From positions 62,001 through 126,000 of the forward strand of contig CAVXSO010000007.1 in the NCBI GenBank assembly GCA_963764465.1: 64,000 nucleotides of DNA, in the 5' to 3' direction. The notes under the pieces were generated by a model. The model was not told where the DNA came from. It worked only from the letters and a program-made list of their open reading frames with translations, and did no database searches. Below are positions 34,384 through 41,832 of the stretch, piece after piece (position 1 is the first letter of the stretch; the number at the start of each line of letters is the position of its first letter). The position numbers and the translations under genes are program-made. This DNA comes from JAJXXT01 sp963764465 (GTDB taxonomy: Bacteria; Pseudomonadota; Alphaproteobacteria; Acetobacterales; Acetobacteraceae).

Positions 34384-35256
34384 ATGGACACGCCGCATCA
34401 CCTCTACGACCGGACCACACAGGATGTCGGCAACCTGGTCGAGTTCGGCCACGTCAACACGCGCGTGCCGGACCAGCGGCTGGCGACCCTGTTCTACGTG
34501 ACCGGCCTCGGGCTTACCCGCGACCCATATCTCATGACCTCGGTCGACAACATGTGGATCAACGCCGGTCGGTGCCAGTTCCACCTGCCCACCGGCCCGG
34601 CGCAGGTGCTGCGCGGCGTGGTGGGGCTCGTCATGCCGGACCTCGATGCGCTGGAGCGGCGGCTGACGCGCGTGCGCACGCAGCTCGCCGGCACGCAATT
34701 CGATTTCTCCCGCGCCGGCGATGCGATCCTCGCGACCAGCCCATGGGGCAACCGGCTGCGCATCCACGCGCCCGATCCCGCGCGCTTCCGCGACACGGCG
34801 CTGGGCATGCCCTACGTGGAACTCGCATGCCCGCCCCGCAGTGCCGCTGGCATCGTGAACTTCTACCGGGAGGTCATGGGCACATCGGCGCACCTCGAAG
34901 GCCAGACAGCGCGCGTGCCGGTGGGGCTGGCGGAGGAGCTGCGCTATGTTGAGACGGACGCGGAACAAGCTCCGTACGACGGCAACCATATCCAGGTGAC
35001 GCTCGTGGATTTCTCCGGCCCCTATCGCCGGCTGCTGGAGCGCGGGCTGATCTCCGAGGAGAGCGACGAGAGCCAGTACCGGTTCCTCGACATCGTCGAC
35101 CCCGCGGACGGGCGCGCGCTGCTGCGCATCGAGCACGAGGTGCGCTCCATGCGCCACCCGATGTTCGCGCGTGTGCTGGTGAACCGGAACCCTGATATCA
35201 ACAACCGCAACTTCGTGCCCGGCGCGGAGACGGCGGACTGGGCGCTGCAGCCCTGA
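34384..35256 (+). CDS. VOC superfamily (glyoxalase/extradiol dioxygenase-fold) protein
   Basis: A 290-residue protein made of two vicinal-oxygen-chelate modules. The first spans about residues 20-140 (VEFGHVNTRVPDQRLATLFY ... GLVMPDLDALERRL) and the second about 140-260 (GMPYVELACPPRSAAGIVNFY ...). Metal ligands are not certain: candidates are His in FGHVNTR and Glu in VELACP. A GGAGACCGGGC site precedes the ATG. The stop overlaps the next VOC gene (TGATG). Members isomerise, open rings or resist antibiotics; with the CoA and SDR genes around it, catabolism of a cyclic compound is plausible, but I cannot name the reaction. Confidence 0.78.
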   Translation: MDTPHHLYDRTTQDVGNLVEFGHVNTRVPDQRLATLFYVTGLGLTRDPYLMTSVDNMWINAGRCQFHLPTGPAQVLRGVVGLVMPDLDALERRLTRVRTQLAGTQFDFSRAGDAILATSPWGNRLRIHAPDPARFRDTALGMPYVELACPPRSAAGIVNFYREVMGTSAHLEGQTARVPVGLAEELRYVETDAEQAPYDGNHIQVTLVDFSGPYRRLLERGLISEESDESQYRFLDIVDPADGRALLRIEHEVRSMRHPMFARVLVNRNPDINNRNFVPGAETADWALQP

Positions 35257-36047
35257 TGACACTCACACCGACGATCGACCATGTGGTGATCAATGTCCGC
35301 GACGCGATGGACGCGGCCGAGGCGCGGTTCCGCGCCCTCGGCTTCGCGCTCACGCCGCGAGGCTATCACACGCTGGGTTCGATCAACCATCTCGCCATGT
35401 TCGGCACCGACTACCTCGAGCTGATCGGCGCCCCCAATTCTGCGCAGCGACAGGACGTGCTCGGCTGGCCGCAGGGCGTGAACGGCATCGTCTTCGCCTC
35501 CGAGAGCGCCGCCGCGACGGAGCAGGGGCTGACCGACGCGGGGGTCGCGCATGAGCAGCCGGGCAGCTTCTCCCGCCCGGTCGCCACCACGCAGGGGCCG
35601 CGCGATGCGCGCTTCACCACGGTGCGCCTGCGCAACGACACGACGGCAGCGGGGCGGCTCTATTTCTGCCAGCACCACACACGCGAGCTCGTCTGGGACG
35701 ATGCGTGGCGCAGCCATCCCAACGGCGCGATCGGGGTTGCGGAGATGGTGGTCGCGGCGCGCGATCCCGCCCGTCTCGGCGGGCTTTTCGCACGGATGTT
35801 CGGCGAGCGCGCCGTCGGCCACGTCGCCGGCGGCATCCGCGTCAAGGCCGGGCTCGCGGATATCCTCGTGCTCGACCACGCCGCCACCGCTGCACGCATC
35901 GGCGGCTTTGCCGACACGCGCGACGAAGCCATGGCGGCACTCGTGTTCCGCGTCACCGATCTCGCCGGCACGCGCGCCGTGCTCGGCGGGCGCGACCGCG
36001 TCGGGCCGGAGGAAGCGTTCGGCGCCACCTTGTTGTTTCGGGAGTGA
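35256..36047 (+). CDS. VOC family protein, glyoxalase-like domain
   Basis: A 263-residue protein that starts one base inside the upstream VOC stop. It reads TPTIDHVVINVRDAMDAAEARFRALGF, the start of the glyoxalase-like (PF13468-type) domain, then TLGSINHLAMFGTDYLELIG with the usual HLAMF/YLELIG pair. The C-terminal half is a second related module (LVWDDAWRSHPNGAIGVAEMVV...). Binding of a metal by His in DHVV and NHLAM is likely for this family. Coupling to the previous gene suggests the two VOC proteins work in one pathway, perhaps as subunits or successive steps. Confidence 0.78.
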   Translation: MTLTPTIDHVVINVRDAMDAAEARFRALGFALTPRGYHTLGSINHLAMFGTDYLELIGAPNSAQRQDVLGWPQGVNGIVFASESAAATEQGLTDAGVAHEQPGSFSRPVATTQGPRDARFTTVRLRNDTTAAGRLYFCQHHTRELVWDDAWRSHPNGAIGVAEMVVAARDPARLGGLFARMFGERAVGHVAGGIRVKAGLADILVLDHAATAARIGGFADTRDEAMAALVFRVTDLAGTRAVLGGRDRVGPEEAFGATLLFRE

Positions 36048-36080
36048 GTGGATGCACCTGACTTTCGAGAGAACGGGCCC

Positions 36081-36824
36081 GTGAGCGTGCTCGTCGTCAC
36101 CGGCGCCTCCGCCGGCATTGGCGCCGCGACAGCGCTGCTCGCGGCGGAGCGCGGCTGGGATGTCGCGATTTCCTACAAGGCGAGCGCGGCGGGGGCTGAG
36201 AAGGTCGCGGCCGGCATTCGCGCCGCTGGCCGCCGTGCGTTCGCCATGCGCGCCGACGCGGCGGACGAGGGCGAGACCGTCGCCTTCTTCGAGCGTGTCG
36301 ACCGGGAGCTCGGGCCGCTCACCGGGCTGGTGAACAATGCCGGCATCACCGGGCCCGCGCAGCGGCTTGATGATGCCACTGGCGCGATGCTCACGGAGCT
36401 GTTCGCGCTCAACGTCACCGGTACGTTCCTCGCCATGCGCGAGGCGATCCGACGCATGGCGAAGGATCGCGGCGGCAAGGGCGGTGCCATCGTGAACGTT
36501 TCCTCTCGCGCGGCGGAGATCGGCGGCGCAGGCACCTGGGTGCACTACGCGGCGAGCAAGGGGGCGGTGGACAGCGCGACCATCGGCGCCGCGCGGGAAC
36601 TCGCGCCGCGCGGCATCCGGGTGAACGCTGTGGCCCCCGGCCCGATCGAGACGGAGATCCACGCCAAGGCCGGACTCGCGGACCGGCTCGCGCAGATGGC
36701 GTCGACGATCCCGATGGGGCGCTCGGGCACGGCGGACGAAGTCGCGCGCGCGATCCTCTTCCTGCTCTCCGAGGAAAGCTCCTACATCACCGGCGCCGTG
36801 CTGCCGGTGGGCGGCGGGCGCTGA
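36081..36824 (+). CDS. Short-chain dehydrogenase/reductase (FabG-like SDR)
   Basis: A 247-residue classical SDR. The dinucleotide motif is TGASAGIGAATALLA, the NNAG motif is in GLVNNAGITGP, and the catalytic Ser-Tyr-Lys are in VNVSSRAAE and HYAASKGAVD. The C-terminal LFLLSEESSYITGAVLPVGGGR matches the FabG type. I chose GTG 36081 because the protein then starts SVLVVTGAS as usual; GTG 36048, directly after the VOC stop with GGGAG upstream, would add eleven residues. It probably uses NADP(H) to reduce or oxidise a hydroxyl of the pathway intermediate. It ends directly against the stop of the next, minus-strand gene. Confidence 0.88.
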   Translation: MSVLVVTGASAGIGAATALLAAERGWDVAISYKASAAGAEKVAAGIRAAGRRAFAMRADAADEGETVAFFERVDRELGPLTGLVNNAGITGPAQRLDDATGAMLTELFALNVTGTFLAMREAIRRMAKDRGGKGGAIVNVSSRAAEIGGAGTWVHYAASKGAVDSATIGAARELAPRGIRVNAVAPGPIETEIHAKAGLADRLAQMASTIPMGRSGTADEVARAILFLLSEESSYITGAVLPVGGGR

Positions 36825-37040
36825 TTACGCTGTCGTATTGAGCACCGAGGACAGCAGCGAGGCCGCCGAGGACGTAGCACCGTTGCTGGACGAGACGGCG
36901 CTGGTGTCGCCGTCGCCATCCGGGTCAGCGGCGCTCGCCTGGTGATGGTGGTGCGACCGCACGCCCTGCGTGCCGCCGCCCTGCGTCGCGGTCGTGGCGG
37001 TGAGGTAGCTTGCGGAGCTGATGGCGCCGATGCCGGTCAT
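36825..37040 (-). CDS. Small His-rich hypothetical protein
   Basis: A 71-residue protein with no recognisable domain. The start ATG at 37040 has a strong CGGAGGA site seven bases away, which supports real translation. Composition is Ser/Thr/Ala-rich at both ends (GIGAISSASYLTATTATQ, then SAASLLSSVLNTTA), with a GVRSHHHHQAS cluster and an acidic ADPDGDGDTS stretch that could bind metal. There is no signal peptide or membrane segment. The stop abuts the SDR stop with no gap. I recall similar short SSS-/HHHH-/DPDGDGD-type peptides in other Alphaproteobacteria, but no function is known to me. Confidence 0.6.
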   Translation of the reverse strand: MTGIGAISSASYLTATTATQGGGTQGVRSHHHHQASAADPDGDGDTSAVSSSNGATSSAASLLSSVLNTTA

Positions 37041-37095
37041 GTCGTGTCCTCCGTTGCGGAGCACGGATGCTGCACCGCGGGCGGTTACCAGCGCG

Positions 37096-38715
37096 TCAAC
37101 CAGCCGCCTCGCGCAACAGATGGTCGCGGAATTTCTCCCGCAGCATCAGCTTGGAGATCTTGCCTGTCGCGGTGTGCGGCAGGGACTCCACGGTAATCAC
37201 GTCGTCCGGCAGCCACCATTTCGCGACCTTGCCCTCGAGAAAGGCGAGCATCGCCTCGCGCGTGACGCTCTCGCCGGACTTGGGCACCACGAGCAGCAGT
37301 GGCCGTTCGTCCCATTTCGGATGGCGGGCGGCGATCACCGCGGCTTCCGCCACCGCCGGGTGCGCGACGGCCAGGTTCTCGAGCTGCACCGAGCTGATCC
37401 ACTCGCCGCCGGACTTGATCACGTCCTTGGAACGATCGGTGATCTCCATGTATCCGTCCGGGTCGATGCTCGCTACATCGCCGGTGGCGAACCAGCCTTC
37501 GGCATCGAGCGCGGAGCCTGGCGGATCGCCATAATAGGCGCTGGCGATGAAGGGCCCGCGCACCTGCAGATGCCCACTTTGCGCGCCGTCGTGCGGCAGG
37601 GGCGCTCCCTGCTCGTCCACGATGCGCATCTCCACGTTGAACAGCGCGCGGCCCTGTTTCTCGCGCAGGCGCATCGCCGCCTCGCCGGTGAGGCCCGCCG
37701 TCGCCGCGTTGGGCGCGTTGTAGGTGCCGACTGGCGACATCTCCGTCATGCCCCAGCCCTGGTCGACGCGCACGCCGTACTCGGCGAAGCCCTCGATCAG
37801 CATGGGCGGGCAGGCGGAACCGCCGACCAGCATGTGCTTGAGCGAGGTGAGCCGCTCGCCGCTGGCGCGCAGGTGCTGCAGCAGCCCGAGCCAGACCGTC
37901 GGCACGCCGGAAGTGCAGGTCACCGCCTCCTCGTTCATCTGCCGCGCCAGCGACGCGCCATCGAGGAAGCGTCCCGGCATCACCAGCGCCGCGCCCACCA
38001 TCGGGCAGGCATAGGGCAGGCCCCAGGCGTTGACGTGGAACATCGGCACCACCGGCAGACAGCGATCCACCGCGGCCAGCGCCAGCACGTCCGGCACCGC
38101 CACCGAAAGCGCGTGCAGCAACGTGGAGCGATGGCTGTACAGCACGCCCTTCGGCCGCCCCGTGGTGCCGGAGGTGTAGCAGAGCGAGGCGGCGCTGCGT
38201 TCATCCAGCACCGGCCAGGTCTCGATCGGATCCTCGAGCAATTCCTCATAGCAGAGCGCCGCGGGTTCCGCCGGCATCGCCTCGCGCGCCGCCATGAAGA
38301 CGACGTGGCGGAGCGACGGCACGCGCGGCGCCACAGCGGCGACCAGCGGCGCGAACATCGGGTCCGCGAACAGCAGCACGTCGCCGGCGTGGTTCAGGAT
38401 GTAGGCGATGTCGTCCGGCGAAAGCCGCGGGTTCACCGTGTGGCAGATCGCGCCGCTGCCGGAGATCGCGTAGTAAAGTTCCACGTGGCGGTGATCGTTC
38501 CAGGCCAGCGTCGCCACCCGGTCCTCCGGCTTCACACCGAGGCGGGCGAGTGCGCGGGCGAGGCGGCGCGCCCGCAACTCGATCTCCGGATAGGTCTCGC
38601 GCACGGTGCCGCCGTCGGAGGTGCGGGCCACGACACCGCTGGCGCGGTGGTTGCGCGCGGCGTGCGTGATGATGCCGCTGATCAGCAGCGGATGGTCCTG
38701 CATCAGGCCCAGCAT
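37096..38715 (-). CDS. AMP-dependent acyl-CoA synthetase (long/medium-chain type)
   Basis: A 539-residue adenylate-forming enzyme that activates a carboxylic acid with ATP and CoA. The core motifs are YTSGTTGRPKGVLYSHRS (P-loop), DQGWGMTEMSPVG, GWFATGDVASIDPDGYMEI and the C-terminal catalytic lysine in PHTATGKISKL. It resembles the fatty-acid/DmdB group, which includes enzymes for medium-chain and methylmercaptopropionate acids. It is transcribed away from glpD, with 97 bp between the starts. Its link to the VOC/SDR/ECHDC3 genes at 33609-36824 is plausible but not proven. Confidence 0.88.
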   Translation of the reverse strand: MLGLMQDHPLLISGIITHAARNHRASGVVARTSDGGTVRETYPEIELRARRLARALARLGVKPEDRVATLAWNDHRHVELYYAISGSGAICHTVNPRLSPDDIAYILNHAGDVLLFADPMFAPLVAAVAPRVPSLRHVVFMAAREAMPAEPAALCYEELLEDPIETWPVLDERSAASLCYTSGTTGRPKGVLYSHRSTLLHALSVAVPDVLALAAVDRCLPVVPMFHVNAWGLPYACPMVGAALVMPGRFLDGASLARQMNEEAVTCTSGVPTVWLGLLQHLRASGERLTSLKHMLVGGSACPPMLIEGFAEYGVRVDQGWGMTEMSPVGTYNAPNAATAGLTGEAAMRLREKQGRALFNVEMRIVDEQGAPLPHDGAQSGHLQVRGPFIASAYYGDPPGSALDAEGWFATGDVASIDPDGYMEITDRSKDVIKSGGEWISSVQLENLAVAHPAVAEAAVIAARHPKWDERPLLLVVPKSGESVTREAMLAFLEGKVAKWWLPDDVITVESLPHTATGKISKLMLREKFRDHLLREAAG

Positions 38716-38812
38716 CCGTTTCCTCCTGGGTTTCTTGTGGCCAGCATAGAGGCAGGCCAGCCCGCCGCGCCACGGTCTTGCCGCGCGGGGGCCGCCCCCC
38801 TATGCCGGCCCC

Positions 38813-40294
38813 ATGACGTCCGCAACGACCCCGTTCGACATCGCGATCATCGGCGGCGGCATCAACGGCACCGGCATCGCCCGCGATGCCGCCGGCCGCG
38901 GCTGGCGCGTGCTGCTGGCGGAACAGGCGGACCTTGCCTCCGGTACCTCCTCCGCCTCCACCAAGTTGATCCATGGCGGGCTGCGCTACCTGGAATATTA
39001 CGAGTTCCGCCTGGTGCGCGAGGCGCTGATGGAGCGGGAGGTGCTGTGGGGCATCGCGCCGCACATCATCTGGCCACTGCGCTTCGTGCTGCCGCACCAT
39101 GCGGGGCTGCGTCCGGCCTGGCTGCTGCGCACCGGCCTGTTCCTCTACGACCACCTGGGCGGGCGCAAGCGCCTGCCGCCGACGCGCACGCTGCATCTCG
39201 ATGCCGATGAGGCGGGGCGGCCGCTCAAGCCGCTGTTTCGCCGCGGCTTCGAGTATTCCGACTGCTGGGTGGAGGATTCGCGCCTCGTCGTGCTCAACGC
39301 GCGCGATGCCGCGGCGCGGGGCGCGGAGATCCTGACGGGTACGCGCTGCGTCTCGGCGCGCCGCGCGGAGGGGCTGTGGCACCTCACGCTGCGGGACGGC
39401 GCCGGCACGCGGGAGATCGCGGCCCGCGCCCTGGTCAACGCCGCCGGGCCCTGGGTGGGCGAGGTGGTGGGCAGCGTGGTGCAGGACAACGCGACGGCCA
39501 AGGTGCGGCTGGTCAAGGGCAGCCATATCGTGGTGCCGCGCCTCTACGCGCACGACCGCTGCTACATTTTCCAGAACGCGGACCGGCGCATCATCTTCGC
39601 CATTCCGTATCAGGAGCAGTTCACCCTGATCGGGACCACCGACCTCGACTACGCGGGCGATCCCGCCGCGGTTCGGATCGAGGCGCATGAGATCGCCTAT
39701 CTCTGCGCCGCGGCCAGCGAGTATTTCCGCGAGCCCGTGAAGCCGGAGAGCGTCGTCTGGACCTATTCCGGCGTGCGCTCGCTCTACGACGACGGCGCCT
39801 CCGCGGCGCAGGAGGCGACGCGGGACTACGTGCTCGACCTCGAGGCGCGCGACGGCGCCGCGGCGCTGCACGTGTTCGGCGGCAAGATCACCACCTACCG
39901 GCGCCTCGCGCTCGCGGCACTCGAGAAGCTGGCGCCGCACCTGCTGCCGGCGACGGGTCTTGCCGCCGGCTGGACGGGTGCCGCGCCGTTGCCCGGCGGT
40001 GATTTCCCGCGCGACGGCGCCACCGCGCTCGCCACAAGGCTGCGTGAGTTGCGCCCCGCGCTGGGCGCCGCGACGGTGCGCCGCCTGGCGCGCGCGTACG
40101 GCACCGAGGCGGCCTCGATCCTGGAGGACGAAGGGGCGGAGGACATGCTCGCCGCCGACCTCTCGCGCGCAGAACTGCGCTACCTGGCGCGCCGCGAATG
40201 GGCGCGTACGCCGGAGGATGTGCTGTGGCGGCGCAGCAAGCTCGGCCTCGTCGTCGACGCCGCCGGCCGGGACCGCATCGCCGCATGCCTGTAA
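38813..40294 (+). CDS. glpD: Glycerol-3-phosphate dehydrogenase (FAD-dependent)
   Basis: A 493-residue flavoprotein that oxidises glycerol 3-phosphate to dihydroxyacetone phosphate, passing electrons to quinone at the inner membrane. The FAD motif is IAIIGGGINGTGIARDAAGRG, followed by SGTSSASTKLIHGGLRYLEYYEF, which is diagnostic for GlpD. The C-terminal domain with VFGGKITTYRRLALAALEKL is complete. The start ATG has no obvious Shine-Dalgarno. It overlaps the next gene by ten bases. No glpK or glpF is in the window. Confidence 0.95.
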   Translation: MTSATTPFDIAIIGGGINGTGIARDAAGRGWRVLLAEQADLASGTSSASTKLIHGGLRYLEYYEFRLVREALMEREVLWGIAPHIIWPLRFVLPHHAGLRPAWLLRTGLFLYDHLGGRKRLPPTRTLHLDADEAGRPLKPLFRRGFEYSDCWVEDSRLVVLNARDAAARGAEILTGTRCVSARRAEGLWHLTLRDGAGTREIAARALVNAAGPWVGEVVGSVVQDNATAKVRLVKGSHIVVPRLYAHDRCYIFQNADRRIIFAIPYQEQFTLIGTTDLDYAGDPAAVRIEAHEIAYLCAAASEYFREPVKPESVVWTYSGVRSLYDDGASAAQEATRDYVLDLEARDGAAALHVFGGKITTYRRLALAALEKLAPHLLPATGLAAGWTGAAPLPGGDFPRDGATALATRLRELRPALGAATVRRLARAYGTEAASILEDEGAEDMLAADLSRAELRYLARREWARTPEDVLWRRSKLGLVVDAAGRDRIAACL

Positions 40295-40986
40295 GGCCCG
40301 AGAACGAGACCGAGGCCGCGATCCTCTCCCGCCGCTCGATCCGCGGCTTCCTGCCGGACGCCGTGCCGCGCGGGACCGTCGAGCACCTGCTGGACGTCGC
40401 CGCGCGGGCGCCTTCCGGCACCAACATGCAGCCATGGCGCGTGCTGGCACTTTCCGGTGCGCCCCTCGCGGCCTTCACCGAGGGGCTGGTGGCCGCCTGG
40501 CGCGGCAACCTGGAGGGAGGCGGCGAGCCGGACGGGCCGGAGAACGCCTATTACCCCTCGCCGCTGTTCGAGCCGTATATCGGCCGCCGGCGGAAGATCG
40601 GGTGGGACCTTTACGGGCTGCTGGGCATCGAGCGGGGCGACAGGGAGAAGGCGCGGGCGCATATCGAGCGCAACCTGCGCTTCTTCGGCGCGCCGGTGGG
40701 CCTGTTGCTGCTCGCAGACCGCCGGCTGCAGATCGGCAGTTGGCTCGATCTCGGCATGTTCCTGCAGAACATCTCGATCGCGGCACGCGCGCGCGGCCTC
40801 GACACCTGCCCGATGGCGATCTTCGCCGAGCACCCACGGGCGATCCGGCGGCTGCTCGGGGTCGGCGAGCAGGACCATGTCATCTGCGGCATGGCCATCG
40901 GGCGGGAGGACACCGAGGCCGCCGCCAACACGCTGCGCACCGAGCGCGAGGCGGCGGCTTCGTTCACGGAGTTCCGCGGGTTCTGA
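40285..40986 (+). CDS. Nitroreductase family protein
   Basis: A 233-residue FMN-dependent nitroreductase-type protein. The start motif AILSRRSIRGFLPDAVPRGT and the early ARAPSGTNMQPWR bind the FMN phosphate and are typical. The C-terminal HVICGMAIGREDTEAAANTLR completes the fold. It starts inside the glpD stop region, with ten bases shared, which implies coupling. Members use NAD(P)H to reduce nitro groups, quinones or flavins, or act in enamide/aromatic reduction; the true substrate is not readable. It is probably a homodimer. Confidence 0.87.
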   Translation: MPVRPENETEAAILSRRSIRGFLPDAVPRGTVEHLLDVAARAPSGTNMQPWRVLALSGAPLAAFTEGLVAAWRGNLEGGGEPDGPENAYYPSPLFEPYIGRRRKIGWDLYGLLGIERGDREKARAHIERNLRFFGAPVGLLLLADRRLQIGSWLDLGMFLQNISIAARARGLDTCPMAIFAEHPRAIRRLLGVGEQDHVICGMAIGREDTEAAANTLRTEREAAASFTEFRGF

Positions 40987-41061
40987 GCGCCGCAACGGAT
41001 CGAGACCTGCCGCGTTGACCCCTTGCCCATCGAGGGCCACATCGGAGCCAGGAGGTGACGC

Positions 41062-41490
41062 ATGGCCGATACCGCGACCCTGACCATGACCGAGGAGGAG
41101 TGGCGCCGGAAATTGACGCCCGAGCAGTTTCGCGTGCTGCGCGAGCACGGGACGGAGCGCGCCGGTACCTCGCCGCTCAACCGCGAGAAGCGCGCCGGGC
41201 GCTTCATCTGCGCCGGTTGCGGTGCCGGGCTTTTCGACGCAGCGACCAAGTTCGAGAGCGGTACGGGCTGGCCGAGCTTCTGGACGCCGATGGCCGGCGC
41301 GGTTGACACAAAGACGGACCGCTCCTGGTTCATGACGCGCACCGAGGCGCATTGCGCGCGTTGCGGTGGCCATCTGGGCCATGTTTTCCCGGACGGGCCG
41401 AAGCCGAGCGGGCTGCGCTACTGCATGAACGGCGTGGCGATGGCGTTCGAACCGGCGCAAGGGGAAGCGGCGCCAGACAAAGAAACTTAA
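41062..41490 (+). CDS. msrB: Peptide-methionine (R)-S-oxide reductase
   Basis: A 142-residue MsrB, which repairs R-methionine sulfoxide in proteins using thioredoxin. Zinc-binding CXXC pairs are C50/C53 (FICAGCG) and C98/C101 (HCARCGGHLGHVFPDG). The catalytic Cys is in LRYCMNG (C121), where the usual Ile-Asn-Ser is Met-Asn-Gly. The segment FESGTGWPSFW is the hallmark of the family. The start ATG has an AGGAGGTG site nearby. It may be a single gene; about 75 bp separate it from the nitroreductase. Confidence 0.94.
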   Translation: MADTATLTMTEEEWRRKLTPEQFRVLREHGTERAGTSPLNREKRAGRFICAGCGAGLFDAATKFESGTGWPSFWTPMAGAVDTKTDRSWFMTRTEAHCARCGGHLGHVFPDGPKPSGLRYCMNGVAMAFEPAQGEAAPDKET

Positions 41491-41832
41491 AAACAGGCAA
41501 CGTATGTTGTCTCGACTCCTCCCCCTGGCCGGGGCATCGTGCACCTGCCGGCGGGGCGGAGGGGTGCTCCCGTCGCCGGCGACTCAAGGTTGGCGTTCAT
41601 GGCGAGGTCTCGTTTTTCGCCATTCGGGTGACCGCCGCCGCTGCTAACAGCGGGCGGTCGTTTCGGGTGGCGACTGCCCGTTTTCGCGCCCGTCGGGGAC
41701 CATGGCCCCGGCGGGCGCAATCTTTTTTAGCGTTACGCCGCATCCCTGGTGGCGGCACCTGTGCAGAACCGGCATGGCGCGCCCGCGCCGCTCCGCGTTA
41801 GATAGACGCATGCTGCACCCGCGAAGAACGCG
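41491..41832 (+). other. Structured intergenic region between msrB and the DHA2 transporter
   Basis: This 342-bp gap has no convincing gene. A 77-residue minus-strand open frame inside it is Pro/Arg-rich and has no ribosome site. It contains a hairpin at 41630-41659 (GACCGCC pairs with GGCGGTC, with inner GCTG/CAGC around CTAA) and a strong rho-independent terminator at 41686-41728. The remaining 104 bases lead to the transporter ATG at 41833. I could not match the region to any known riboswitch. A small RNA or an attenuated leader for the efflux gene would fit hairpin plus terminator. Confidence 0.6.
41686..41728 (+). terminator. Rho-independent terminator
   Basis: GCGCCCGTCGGGG (41686-41698) pairs with CCCCGGCGGGCGC (41706-41718) around a seven-base loop, with one G-T wobble. 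It is followed at once by a T-rich tail ending in six T's (41721-41728). The strand orientation is plus. It may end msrB transcription, or act as an attenuator ahead of the DHA2 gene 105 bp downstream. Confidence 0.8.

Noticed and set aside
41487..41720. 77-codon minus-strand open frame in the msrB-DHA2 gap
   Set aside because: Pro/Arg-rich, no ribosome site, and it runs through the terminator hairpin; no support as a gene.
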